This document shows positions 27,101-35,163 of a stretch of 64,000 nt of DNA, in pieces. The notes under the pieces were generated by a model, which was not told where the DNA came from, searched no databases, and worked only from the letters and a program-made list of their open reading frames with translations. How positions within the stretch are numbered: position 1 is the stretch's first letter; each line of letters starts with the position of its first letter. Where the stretch lies: positions 1 to 64,000 of the forward strand of contig NZ_JTEO01000004.1 of assembly GCF_024500045.1 (NCBI RefSeq), read 5' to 3'. Source of the DNA: Methanolobus chelungpuianus. Lineage in GTDB: Archaea; Halobacteriota; Methanosarcinia; Methanosarcinales; Methanosarcinaceae. The position numbers and the translations under genes are program-made.

Positions 27101-28423
27101 TTAGCTGCCCCTTACCTTCTCTACTATTCTTTTTTTCTTTGAGACGGCCTCGCTTGCAGCCCTGTCAACCGCCTTCTGCATTTCCTCAAAGTTGCGTGGC
27201 TGCTCTTCTCCAATCATCTTCTTGATAGGCGTGTATGCGGACTCCCTGAAGCGCGGGGTGAAATCCCTCATCTCGCCGTCGATCATTATCATGGCACCGC
27301 CGCCCTGCTCGACCCTGCCGATGATCCCGATCTGCACTCCTGCAGACCTTACGGTCTCCATGATATCCTCAGCCACCTCATGCGGGGCAATGATAAGCAG
27401 GGCGTCCAGTGACACTCCGAGATAGTCTATCTGCAGGGACTCCAGCATCCTGAGCACGACCGGATTCACGAGTTTCCTCATCTCTTTTTCTTCAAAGACA
27501 AGCCTGACCCCGGCAGTTCTTGATATCTCCTTTGCGTCCCCGCGTATGCCGCCGTTTGTCACGTCCGTCATGGCGTGTATATGCTTCACCAGGCCCGAGT
27601 CAAGCAGCTTCTCACAGGCTTCGAGGAACTTGATATTGATGGTCTCGTCCACGACCTCATGCATGCCGTAATATAGCGCGGCTGTGGATATTGTGCCGCC
27701 ACCTGCTCCTTCTGTCATGAGTATGACGTCCCCCACCTGTGTCTGCTGCCTTGCTGTCAGGTCGGATGAGACTCCCACCGCGCCGACGCCGCCTGTCATG
27801 CGCTCCCCGATGACCATGTCGCCACCGATCCTCAGGGTGCTGCCTGTAATAAGGGGTATGCCCGAGAGTTCGGCAACAGCGGTTATGCCTGCAATGTGGT
27901 CGAATATCTTCGCAACGTCGCCGTCATCAGCCACATGGATATCCGAGAGCATTGCCACAGGCCGGGCTCCCATGACATAGACGTCCCTCAGGGCTGCGCG
28001 GGCTACATGGAAGCCTGCAAGGAAGGGAAAATCGCTGAGCCTTGAGTGTATGCCGTCGATGGTGACTATGACATACTCGCCGGCATCCTTCGCCCTGACA
28101 ACGCCCGAATCATCCAGATGGGTGGTGTCCACCACCGCACCGGTCTTGCCGATGACCTCGGCTATCTTCTCGTGGGTGTAGAAATCGCCGATACCCCTTG
28201 AGCCGACACCGAACTCTCCCATCGTCACGCCTGAGATGGTGGGCTCCAGTGCATCCCCTTTTACATGAAGGGTAGCCTTTGCCTCGACAATGGCGGCTTT
28301 CGCCAGTTTGCGGGCGTGCTCAGAGTTTGTTCTTTTCACTTCCAGTATCCTGGACGTGAGCTTGTCCTCCAGGTCGGGATCACTGTTCATGAGCCCTCTT
28401 TTTGCGTAGCCTTCGATATCCAT
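27101..28423 (-). CDS. AIR synthase (PurM/HypE)-related ATP-binding protein, COG1973 type
   Basis: A 440-residue protein of the PurM superfamily, which includes AIR synthase, selenophosphate synthetase, thiamine-phosphate kinase and HypE. Visible landmarks are GDFYTHEKIAEVI, VTIDGIHSRLSDFPFLAG, GARPVAMLSDIHVADDGD, TGSTLRIGGDMVIGERMTGG and the C-terminal DVTNGGIRGDAKEISRTAG. The N-terminal 60-residue helical extension and the overall length point to the archaeal COG1973 branch, whose reaction is not established. No hydrogenase or purine gene is adjacent. It lies 12 bases after hisH on the same strand. Confidence 0.8.
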   Translation of the reverse strand: MDIEGYAKRGLMNSDPDLEDKLTSRILEVKRTNSEHARKLAKAAIVEAKATLHVKGDALEPTISGVTMGEFGVGSRGIGDFYTHEKIAEVIGKTGAVVDTTHLDDSGVVRAKDAGEYVIVTIDGIHSRLSDFPFLAGFHVARAALRDVYVMGARPVAMLSDIHVADDGDVAKIFDHIAGITAVAELSGIPLITGSTLRIGGDMVIGERMTGGVGAVGVSSDLTARQQTQVGDVILMTEGAGGGTISTAALYYGMHEVVDETINIKFLEACEKLLDSGLVKHIHAMTDVTNGGIRGDAKEISRTAGVRLVFEEKEMRKLVNPVVLRMLESLQIDYLGVSLDALLIIAPHEVAEDIMETVRSAGVQIGIIGRVEQGGGAMIMIDGEMRDFTPRFRESAYTPIKKMIGEEQPRNFEEMQKAVDRAASEAVSKKKRIVEKVRGS

Positions 28424-28435
28424 GTAAGCCTCAGA

Positions 28436-29044
28436 TCAGCACATATTGACAAAATTCCTGAGCATTCTCAGTCCCATATCCCCGCTCTTCTCGGGATGGA
28501 ACTGCGTGCCTATGACGTTGCCTGCGTCATTGATAACAGACGCGGCGAACTTAGTACCATACTCACTGGACGCAAGCGTGTTGCCGGCGGCAGTGTCCAC
28601 ATAGTAGGAGTGCACGAAATACACATAGGTGTTGTCCGGTATGCCCTCAAAGAAGGGGTGCTTCCGGCTTATCCCGATGGAGTTCCAGCCCATGTGGGGC
28701 ACTTTCAGTTCCGTGTGGGGAAAGCGCAGGACGCTGCCTTTTATGAGGTCAAGTCCCTGCGTGTGCCCCCCTTCCTCGGACTCGCTCATGAGTATCTGCT
28801 GTCCCAGGCAGATGCCAAGCATGGGCTTCCCGGAAGATACATAGCTGCTGATCGTGTCAAGTAAAGCCTGGATGTTCCTCATGGCATCCCTGAAGGCTCC
28901 GACCCCCGGCAGGATCACACCGTCAGCGTCCAGTATCGCCGCAGGATCGCTGGATATGATGACATCGGCGCCGGCATGCTCCAGTCCCTTGCGGACGCTC
29001 CTGAGGTTGCCGAGCCCGTAATCGATGATAACTATCTTTTTCAT
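28436..29044 (-). CDS. hisH: imidazole glycerol phosphate synthase glutaminase subunit HisH
   Basis: Supplies ammonia from glutamine to HisF in histidine synthesis. The 202-residue class I amidotransferase has IIDYGLGNLRSV, LPGVGAFRDAM, the nucleophile in GICLGQQILM and the His-Glu pair in GTQFHPEKSG. HisF and the other his genes are not adjacent; hisI is found alone at 42015, so histidine genes are scattered. It is transcribed ahead of the PurM-like gene. Confidence 0.95.
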   Translation of the reverse strand: MKKIVIIDYGLGNLRSVRKGLEHAGADVIISSDPAAILDADGVILPGVGAFRDAMRNIQALLDTISSYVSSGKPMLGICLGQQILMSESEEGGHTQGLDLIKGSVLRFPHTELKVPHMGWNSIGISRKHPFFEGIPDNTYVYFVHSYYVDTAAGNTLASSEYGTKFAASVINDAGNVIGTQFHPEKSGDMGLRMLRNFVNMC

Positions 29045-29190
29045 GTGTGATTTAAAGCAGGGTTTTGGTACATGAATGTGACGATTATTTATTATCCGGA
29101 GCTCCTTATAAAAATCAGGGACAAATCAATGAATCTATGAGAGGCTGTCCTTCTTTCCACCAGGAACAGGTTTTTGTTACGATTCCTTGA

Positions 29191-29451
29191 TCACTCAGAT
29201 AATTGGAGGGTAATATTCTCATTAGTGACATTGTGGACGTAGAACTTCTGCCTGTCGATCATGATGTATGTGGCCTTCCCGGGGAAGAACAGGTTGAGGC
29301 CGTGCCCCTGATATCCTTTTGACAGGAGAAGTCCGATGGAGAATGTGTTCTCCCCGGATATCCCGCAGTAGATGATGTCCACGGTGCCATTCCAAAAGCT
29401 GCTCTTGATCGTTTTCCTTTCTCCTGTGTTGATGGTGAACCTTTCGGCCAT
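29191..29451 (-). CDS. small protein of unknown function
   Basis: An 86-residue protein without Cys motifs, signal peptide or membrane helix. It looks like a compact beta-rich fold (ERKTIKSSFWNGTVDIIY, TFSIGLLLSKGYQGHGLNLF). The ATG at 29451 sits 8 bases after GGAGG; an ATG two codons earlier is closer to the RBS. It ends about 150 bases before hisH and starts about 50 bases after the UDP-sugar dehydrogenase gene, so it is probably co-transcribed with one of them. I do not recognise the family. Confidence 0.55.
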   Translation of the reverse strand: MAERFTINTGERKTIKSSFWNGTVDIIYCGISGENTFSIGLLLSKGYQGHGLNLFFPGKATYIMIDRQKFYVHNVTNENITLQLSE

Positions 29452-29499
29452 GCTCATGCCTCCGTGAGATGTGTGAGTACGCTTCCCGCCTTTCCCTTC

Positions 29500-30795
29500 T
29501 CACCAGCAGATGCCTTCGTAATCGATCCTTGCGGTGAGTTTCTCCGGCTTCAGGAGATGGCGGCCGTCGATGACTATCTTTTCTTTCATGCCCTCGAACT
29601 CACGGTCCAGTTTACCGAACTCTTCCCACTCTGTCATTACCAGGCATCCGTCGGCCCCTGACAGGGCCTCGGATGAGGTGCTGCAATAAGTGATATTGCC
29701 GAAGATCCTCTTCATGTTCCCGGCGGCCATGGGGTCGTAGGCTGTAACAATGGCTTCGAGGCGCAGGAGTTCGGCTATCACGGGGATGGAGCGTGACTCC
29801 CGGATGTCGTCGGTGTCGTTCTTGAAGGCCAGCCCCAGGACGGCTATCCTTTTGCCGTTGATGTGCCCGAGCTTGCGCTGGAGCAGCTCCACCATCCTGA
29901 GGGGCTGGCGCTCGTTCACGGCTACCACGGAGTCAAGGAGCTGAGGCTCGTAGCCCATCCCCTTTGCCTTGCCGATGAGCGCCCGCACATCCTTGGGGAA
30001 GCAGGACCCCCCGAAGCCGGCGCCGCAGTTGAGGAACCTGCGCTCGATCCTGAAGTCTGTGCCCACGGCGTCCATGACCTCGTAGGTGTCGATGCCAAGC
30101 TGCTTGCAGATGTTGCCCACCTCGTTTGCAAAGGAGATCTTGGTGGCAAGGAAGGAGTTGTTGACGTACTTGATCATCTCCGCTGTCCTCGGGTTGGTGC
30201 GCGTGACCGTACAGTCCAGTCCCCTGTAAAGCTCCGCCACGGCAAAGCCCGACCTCTCGTCGATGGCTCCCACCACTATCTTGTCCGGGTGCATGAAATC
30301 GTACACTGCCTTGCCTTCTCTCAAAAACTCCGGGTTCATGGCCACGCCGAAGTCCCTGCCGGCCTTCTTCCCGGAGAACTCCTCGACTATCGGCAGCACC
30401 ACCTTCTCGGTGGTCTCCGGCACCACGGTGCTCTTGACCACGACCACATGATACCCTTCCTTCTTTCCGATTGCCGCTCCCAGGCTGGCGCTGGCCGCCT
30501 TAACTATGGAAAGGTCGATGCCCCCGTCCTCTCCCGACGGCGTCCCCACACATATGAAGGACAGGTCCGAGTTCGCCACTGCATATTCATAGTCCGATGT
30601 GGCGATGAGAGTCTTCTGCGAGTGCTTCTGCAGCAGCCCGTCCAGCCCCTCCTCCCAAATGGGCGCCTTGCCTGCATTTATCATTTTCACTTTCTCTTCA
30701 TCCACATCTATACAGATGACTTCGTGGCCGAGCTCTGCAAAGCAGGCGGCAGAGACCGAGCCAACGTAACCGGAACCTATTATTGAGACTTTCAT
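29500..30795 (-). CDS. UDP-glucose 6-dehydrogenase family (UDP-sugar dehydrogenase)
   Basis: NAD-dependent oxidation of a UDP-hexose to its uronic acid for surface glycans. The 431 residues show the N-terminal NAD fold (VSIIGSGYVGSVSAACFAEL), FICVGTPSGEDGGIDLS, KSTVVPETTEKVV, the catalytic Cys in AGFGGSCFPKDVRAL and the C-terminal LGLAFKNDTDDIRESRS. Length and motifs fit COG1004 (Ugd) better than the UDP-ManNAc/GlcNAc dehydrogenases, but the sugar cannot be fixed. An AGGAGAAT ribosome binding site precedes the ATG. It lies directly after the AT-rich operon and has a much higher GC content. Confidence 0.88.
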   Translation of the reverse strand: MKVSIIGSGYVGSVSAACFAELGHEVICIDVDEEKVKMINAGKAPIWEEGLDGLLQKHSQKTLIATSDYEYAVANSDLSFICVGTPSGEDGGIDLSIVKAASASLGAAIGKKEGYHVVVVKSTVVPETTEKVVLPIVEEFSGKKAGRDFGVAMNPEFLREGKAVYDFMHPDKIVVGAIDERSGFAVAELYRGLDCTVTRTNPRTAEMIKYVNNSFLATKISFANEVGNICKQLGIDTYEVMDAVGTDFRIERRFLNCGAGFGGSCFPKDVRALIGKAKGMGYEPQLLDSVVAVNERQPLRMVELLQRKLGHINGKRIAVLGLAFKNDTDDIRESRSIPVIAELLRLEAIVTAYDPMAAGNMKRIFGNITYCSTSSEALSGADGCLVMTEWEEFGKLDREFEGMKEKIVIDGRHLLKPEKLTARIDYEGICW

Positions 30796-30857
30796 GTGTG
30801 GGATTCTCCTGTGTGAGGATTGTTGTTCTATATTAGGATGGCTAGTTTAAATCAGTT

Positions 30858-32258
30858 TTAGTTCTCAAGACATACTATTTGTTCTTCCTTCACTGGAGTT
30901 TGTTCTACAAATTCATTCCATATGTCTCTCATTTCCTGATCAGCATCAAGTAACTCAGCTAAGTTCTTTGGTGGTTCCACTGGCTTAACTGACCATTTAT
31001 CTCTATTTTGGGGGTGCGTAACTTTAGAAGGAATCCACAAGTCAGGCAAAAATTTTGCAGCTCTTCCAAAACTCACTAGTTTCAATCTGTTATAATGCTC
31101 TTTTGTAAAGTGCTTTTTATGTTCCAGCAATTTGCTATGAAACGCTAAGTTCTGCCTACTGCAAATGTTCTGTCGTCTGACATTCTGCCTGAACTGTTTT
31201 ATTTCGGCATCTGTCCAGTTTGGATTGATATAGTAATCATTGCCATGATTCTGATCTTTTAGAGGCTTATAATGATCATGCAACTGCTCTAAAGGTCTAT
31301 TTCTGCAGTCTGAAATCTGCACCTTCCATTCCCAACACTTGATTCTTTTCTGTTCCATCTCTTCAAAATCTAATTTCCAGTTGTAGATCATGAATACCGT
31401 AATGTTTTTCGGATTATACCCAGAATCGACCAAAATTCTGATTTGTTTTTCTATTTCTGGCCACTGATCGTATCCCCAATCCCATGCAATTCTTGGATAT
31501 CTAAACCCCGCTTTCTTAAGCAATGGAACTAAGTGTGGCTTTTGCAAGAGTACTCTTCCATCAAAGCCGCTTTGCGATTCACACCAGCCTATTTTCCTTT
31601 CTTTTCTGAGGATGGCTAACTCTTTCAATATGCTTTCTATAAAAGGATTATAAAATAGATTGTTATCGTAGAATACTAAGTTTTTAAGCCCCATCTGAAG
31701 CCCAGACTCAATTGTAGACGTGATTTCTTTTTTACCTTTAAACTCAGGTTCAATTTTCCAAGTCCCACAAAATGAACATTTTCGGAAGCATCCACGCGAT
31801 GAATGGATAATTTGGTAATCTACATGATTATCGCTATTTTTCACAATGTCATACGCTGGGAAAAAGTTTTCTACCTCTTCCTGAACACCTTTTACAGGGG
31901 TTACATGATATTTTTTACACTTATATCTGAAATCTTGGTTCTCAAAGTGAAGACTTGCATATATACCACCAACTCTAATTTCAGTTACATCAGGGTCAGG
32001 AAAGTGTTCTCTATAGAATTTTACGGCATCCCATACATAATCTGACCAATAAGTAAAAAGGCTTGTAATTTCTATCAAAGAAGGAGTTATAAATTTATCT
32101 GATAACTTTTTCCCTCTAATTAAGTCTACTTCAAAATTTTGATTTCTATAATAAGAAGCAAGTTTCAATAGACCTATAGGTAGAAAATTTTTATGATTCT
32201 TGCTTTTAGTAGGTATGGGAAAATCGGGCTCTACTAGGAGTATGTTTTTCTGATACAT
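30858..32258 (-). CDS. radical SAM protein with N-terminal cobalamin-binding-like domain
   Basis: A 466-residue protein. Residues 1-140 resemble the B12-binding fold of class B radical SAM enzymes (NILLVEPDFPIP, LPIGLLKLASYYRNQ), but no DXHXXG cobalamin-binding motif is evident. The 4Fe-4S motif is CFRKCSFC (CX3CX2C) in SSRGCFRKCSFCGTW at about residue 165. The C-terminal 150 residues are basic and aromatic-rich, with many Trp, Asn and Lys, and do not resemble a known extension. It is the last gene of the AT-rich operon, 47 bases after the ParB-like gene. The reaction and substrate are unknown; a nucleic-acid or peptide modification is possible. It lacks features that would make it a prokaryotic viperin. 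Confidence 0.75.
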   Translation of the reverse strand: MYQKNILLVEPDFPIPTKSKNHKNFLPIGLLKLASYYRNQNFEVDLIRGKKLSDKFITPSLIEITSLFTYWSDYVWDAVKFYREHFPDPDVTEIRVGGIYASLHFENQDFRYKCKKYHVTPVKGVQEEVENFFPAYDIVKNSDNHVDYQIIHSSRGCFRKCSFCGTWKIEPEFKGKKEITSTIESGLQMGLKNLVFYDNNLFYNPFIESILKELAILRKERKIGWCESQSGFDGRVLLQKPHLVPLLKKAGFRYPRIAWDWGYDQWPEIEKQIRILVDSGYNPKNITVFMIYNWKLDFEEMEQKRIKCWEWKVQISDCRNRPLEQLHDHYKPLKDQNHGNDYYINPNWTDAEIKQFRQNVRRQNICSRQNLAFHSKLLEHKKHFTKEHYNRLKLVSFGRAAKFLPDLWIPSKVTHPQNRDKWSVKPVEPPKNLAELLDADQEMRDIWNEFVEQTPVKEEQIVCLEN

Positions 32259-32305
32259 GTTGGGTGTGTTTTTGTAGTAAATACGATTTTACATTTTAGT
32301 ATCTA

Positions 32306-33295
32306 TCAAAAATCTAATTCTATATTTCGACATAGATTCTTCAGGTGCTTTGCCAAGTTTTTGATTTTATGTTTTTTGTGATTATCTTCCTCTACTTCTA
32401 ACCTGATTTGCTCTGGGCTTGCATCCCTTAATAAATTGGCAACTTCATCAATTTTCCTGTAAAATGTATCGTCAATTGAAGGATTTCTTGATTTTGCTAT
32501 TCCTAAAGCAATGTCAAAATCCTCACCGCTTTTTTCAAATTTGGCCCTTGCTTTTTTGTCACTATATATTATGTGTACTTTTCTCATGGCTTGCGCATCA
32601 GGAATTCTATCTTCTTGGATCATTAGAGAAATTTTCTTCTTTATATCAGGTTCACTTTTCTTAATGCTGCTTAAGTTTTGATTTTTTTCCAATTCCAAGT
32701 AATAACTGAATTTCTTAATGTCAGGTACTCCTTCGGATTTCATAAACTCATATGCACTGATATGCTTTTTAACATCATTTTTGCTTATGTTTGTTAGTTC
32801 TGCAATCTCTTCAAATGAATATCCATCTTTTTCTTTCATTCGAAACATATAGGCAGCTTTCTCAAATGGATCCCAATTTTTCTTCCCTTTTATATGTTGT
32901 TGGCACAAAAGAGTATTGATCTCTTTATCATTCAAATCTGATTTAATTACTTTGCAACGTATTTTCTGCCATTTTGTAACTTCTGGTTCATTTTTGCTCA
33001 AGTAACGATATGCACATAGTCTACAATTTCCTTCCAATACCTGTTGATTATAAACTATTATCTCTTCTTGTAGACCTCCATTTTTCTTAATATCTTGATA
33101 CAGATCGTGCGTTATATATTCTAAATTTTCCCACATTGCTTTTTGTATTTCCTCTTGTGAAGCATTTCCATACTGCTCTAATAATGAATTAATCCTTGGA
33201 TTTTGAGGATAATATTCAAGATCTGAAATTTTAACTGATTCGATCTCAAAAACAATGTTTCTTCCGGCTACTGTCAAATAACTGTCTTCAACCAC
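32306..33295 (-). CDS. ParB/Srx-superfamily protein, second copy in the operon
   Basis: A 329-residue protein with a ParB-like N-terminal domain. Box I-like VLEGNCRLCAYRYL corresponds to the nucleotide-binding GXXR region, and INTLLCQQHIKGKKNWDPFEKAA corresponds to box II. A HTH follows (YSFEEIAELTNISKNDVKKH). The remaining C-terminal 150 residues are helical and highly charged, ending in a Lys/His-rich stretch. It has the same order of parts as the protein at 35163-36200. It starts with GTG, 6 bases after GAGGTGA, and overlaps the helicase stop by 8 bases. The family includes CTP- or ATP-hydrolysing partition proteins and DNA-modification enzymes; no ParA gene is here, so a partition role is doubtful. 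Confidence 0.75.
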   Translation of the reverse strand: MVEDSYLTVAGRNIVFEIESVKISDLEYYPQNPRINSLLEQYGNASQEEIQKAMWENLEYITHDLYQDIKKNGGLQEEIIVYNQQVLEGNCRLCAYRYLSKNEPEVTKWQKIRCKVIKSDLNDKEINTLLCQQHIKGKKNWDPFEKAAYMFRMKEKDGYSFEEIAELTNISKNDVKKHISAYEFMKSEGVPDIKKFSYYLELEKNQNLSSIKKSEPDIKKKISLMIQEDRIPDAQAMRKVHIIYSDKKARAKFEKSGEDFDIALGIAKSRNPSIDDTFYRKIDEVANLLRDASPEQIRLEVEEDNHKKHKIKNLAKHLKNLCRNIELDF

Positions 33296-34754
33296 CGTTA
33301 TTCACCTCTTTTTTCGCAGCTCCTAAAATATATAATAGTTCTGTTTTAGTAAAGTATTCTTTCCCATTAGATAAGTCTTTTGTGTCTCCCTGAAGAAATT
33401 GGGCAATCTTTTGTTTTTTATACAGAATTTCATCTATATATTCATCGATTGTATCTTTGGCAAGAAGCTTTATTATCTTGCAAGCTTTTACCTGTGATAT
33501 CCTATGAATCCTATCCTGAGATTGCAAATAATCAACTAAGTTAAAATTTCTATCTAAATAAATAGCATTATTTGCAGCCGTAAGCGTTAATCCTTCTTTA
33601 GCTGCAGCTGGATTCGCTACAAGCACACGGTATTGGAAGTTATTCTGAAACAATGATACAATTCGGCTTCTTTCATCAAGAGGTACTTCTCCATAAATCA
33701 TTAAAGATCCATATTTTCGATATCTATCCCTCAAACTGTTGATGTTGCCGTTAAAACTGCTCCAGATGATAACTTTTTCATCAGAAGCAATAATTTTCTC
33801 TACCATTTTATCAATATGGGTAAACTTTGAAGGTGTGCCAGAAAATGTTGGTACAACAAGTTTCGGATTGCTTGATATTTGCGTCAAACGCAATAGTTTC
33901 TTAAGTATGTTTGAAGACTCATCGATTAATGTGTCCCCATTTAAGCTAGATATTTCAAGTATTAACTCATCTCTTAGTTTGATATATACTTGTGATTCTT
34001 CAGCACTTAAATTTACATATACATTTTCATATATTTTTTCAGGCAACTCTAGTACTTTTGATTTCAATCTTCTTATCGAAACATGTTCAATTATATCTGA
34101 CAAATGTTTTAACTGATCTCTGACTGTTTCTAAACTACCGCTATCATTTAATTTCACTTCATATTTTCTTTTAAAGGTGATGTAGTCATCTTGCAATAAG
34201 TTCGGATTGAGGAAATAAAACTGTGGCCAAATGTCCATAGGTTTGTTTGCAATTGGAGTTCCAGATATGATAATTCTTTTTTTTGCATAGTCTTTGAGGT
34301 CAAGAACTGCATCTGTTATTTTTGCGTCAGGGTTTTTTATTTTTTGCGATTCATCCAAGATCATTGCCAATCGCCGGATTTTCATAAAATCCTTCAGTCT
34401 CTGCTTTTCTGAAAAAAGAGCCTCATAGTTTATTATATAAAAATGAGAATACGTCATAAACTTAAACCCTAAATCCTTAGAGGTTCCCTTCAAAATAATA
34501 GGTTTTAAGTAAGTATGTTTTAAAATTTCATCTTCCCACATGGGGATTAAATATTTTTTGCATACAATTATTGCTCCGTCTATAAATTCATTATTAATGT
34601 CCTCTAACAGCGAATCAATCACTATCTTAGTTTTTCCAAGTCCTTGTTCGTCAAACAAAGGTACATACTCTTTTCCAATCATAAATTGGATAGCTTCTAA
34701 TTGGTGAGGAAATGGCTTTGTTTTAGGAGACAAGTTAAATACAAATTTAGACAT
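33288..34754 (-). CDS. SNF2-family (SF2) DNA-dependent ATPase/helicase
   Basis: A 488-residue two-lobe SNF2 ATPase without extra domains. Motif I is DEQGLGKTKIVIDSLL, motif II is MILDESQKIKNP (DESQ instead of DEAH), then motif III ISGTPIANKP. The C-terminal lobe has VANPAAAKEGLTLTAAN and motif VI QSQDRIHRISQ. The compact size matches phage and defence SNF2 proteins rather than chromatin remodelers. I start at the ATG at 34754, which has CGGAGG upstream; a TTG at 34778 is less likely. It overlaps the nuclease-like gene by 8 bases, implying coupled synthesis of the two. Confidence 0.87.
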   Translation of the reverse strand: MSKFVFNLSPKTKPFPHQLEAIQFMIGKEYVPLFDEQGLGKTKIVIDSLLEDINNEFIDGAIIVCKKYLIPMWEDEILKHTYLKPIILKGTSKDLGFKFMTYSHFYIINYEALFSEKQRLKDFMKIRRLAMILDESQKIKNPDAKITDAVLDLKDYAKKRIIISGTPIANKPMDIWPQFYFLNPNLLQDDYITFKRKYEVKLNDSGSLETVRDQLKHLSDIIEHVSIRRLKSKVLELPEKIYENVYVNLSAEESQVYIKLRDELILEISSLNGDTLIDESSNILKKLLRLTQISSNPKLVVPTFSGTPSKFTHIDKMVEKIIASDEKVIIWSSFNGNINSLRDRYRKYGSLMIYGEVPLDERSRIVSLFQNNFQYRVLVANPAAAKEGLTLTAANNAIYLDRNFNLVDYLQSQDRIHRISQVKACKIIKLLAKDTIDEYIDEILYKKQKIAQFLQGDTKDLSNGKEYFTKTELLYILGAAKKEVNNGG

Positions 34755-35163
34755 TTGACAATAGAGCCTCCGGAACAAACAAATATTGTATGTTTTTATT
34801 TGAGCTCAAGTTCAAGTTTTCAATAACTTTGAACAATACTTTTTTTGAAGACAGAGGAGCACCTATGATCAAGTTGACTTCTTTATATACATGATCTCCT
34901 ATCAAGGCAAAATCTATAAACTCTTCTTTTGTACGCGTTGAACGTAGGTCACTGCTTGTTTTTGCTTCCCCGATACATAACTTAGACATATCCCGCGTAA
35001 TCCCAATTACATCTGGCCGATGTCTTAATACCTTAAAGGGTATGTTCACAGGTATTTTTTCAAGAGTGGTATAATCACCATCAAAAGCCACAATTTCATA
35101 CCCCTCATGTATCATTTTTTTTACAATCAATGATAATATGCGTTGATGGGTATGTGATGCCAT
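34747..35163 (-). CDS. small PD-(D/E)XK nuclease-like protein
   Basis: A 138-residue protein. The central segment RPDVIGI, ten residues on, then CIGEAKTSSD gives the D...E-X-K signature of restriction-endonuclease-like folds, framed by the expected strands (FKVLRHRPDVIGIT, VNLIIGAPLSS). It has no DNA-binding extension. The ATG overlaps the stop of the first ParB gene (TAATG) and follows GGAGG; its 3' end overlaps the SNF2 gene. A nuclease next to a compact SNF2 helicase is a known phage and defence pairing; the specific family is not recognised. Confidence 0.6.
   Translation of the reverse strand: MASHTHQRILSLIVKKMIHEGYEIVAFDGDYTTLEKIPVNIPFKVLRHRPDVIGITRDMSKLCIGEAKTSSDLRSTRTKEEFIDFALIGDHVYKEVNLIIGAPLSSKKVLFKVIENLNLSSNKNIQYLFVPEALLSNV

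Noticed and set aside
29863-30786. Plus-strand gene of 307 codons
   Set aside because: It is fully antisense to the UDP-sugar dehydrogenase, whose catalytic and cofactor motifs are complete.
30858-32258. Prokaryotic viperin in a defence operon
   Set aside because: The radical SAM motif fits broadly, but the protein is longer, has an N-terminal B12-like domain and an unrelated C-terminus, and no nucleotide kinase is adjacent.
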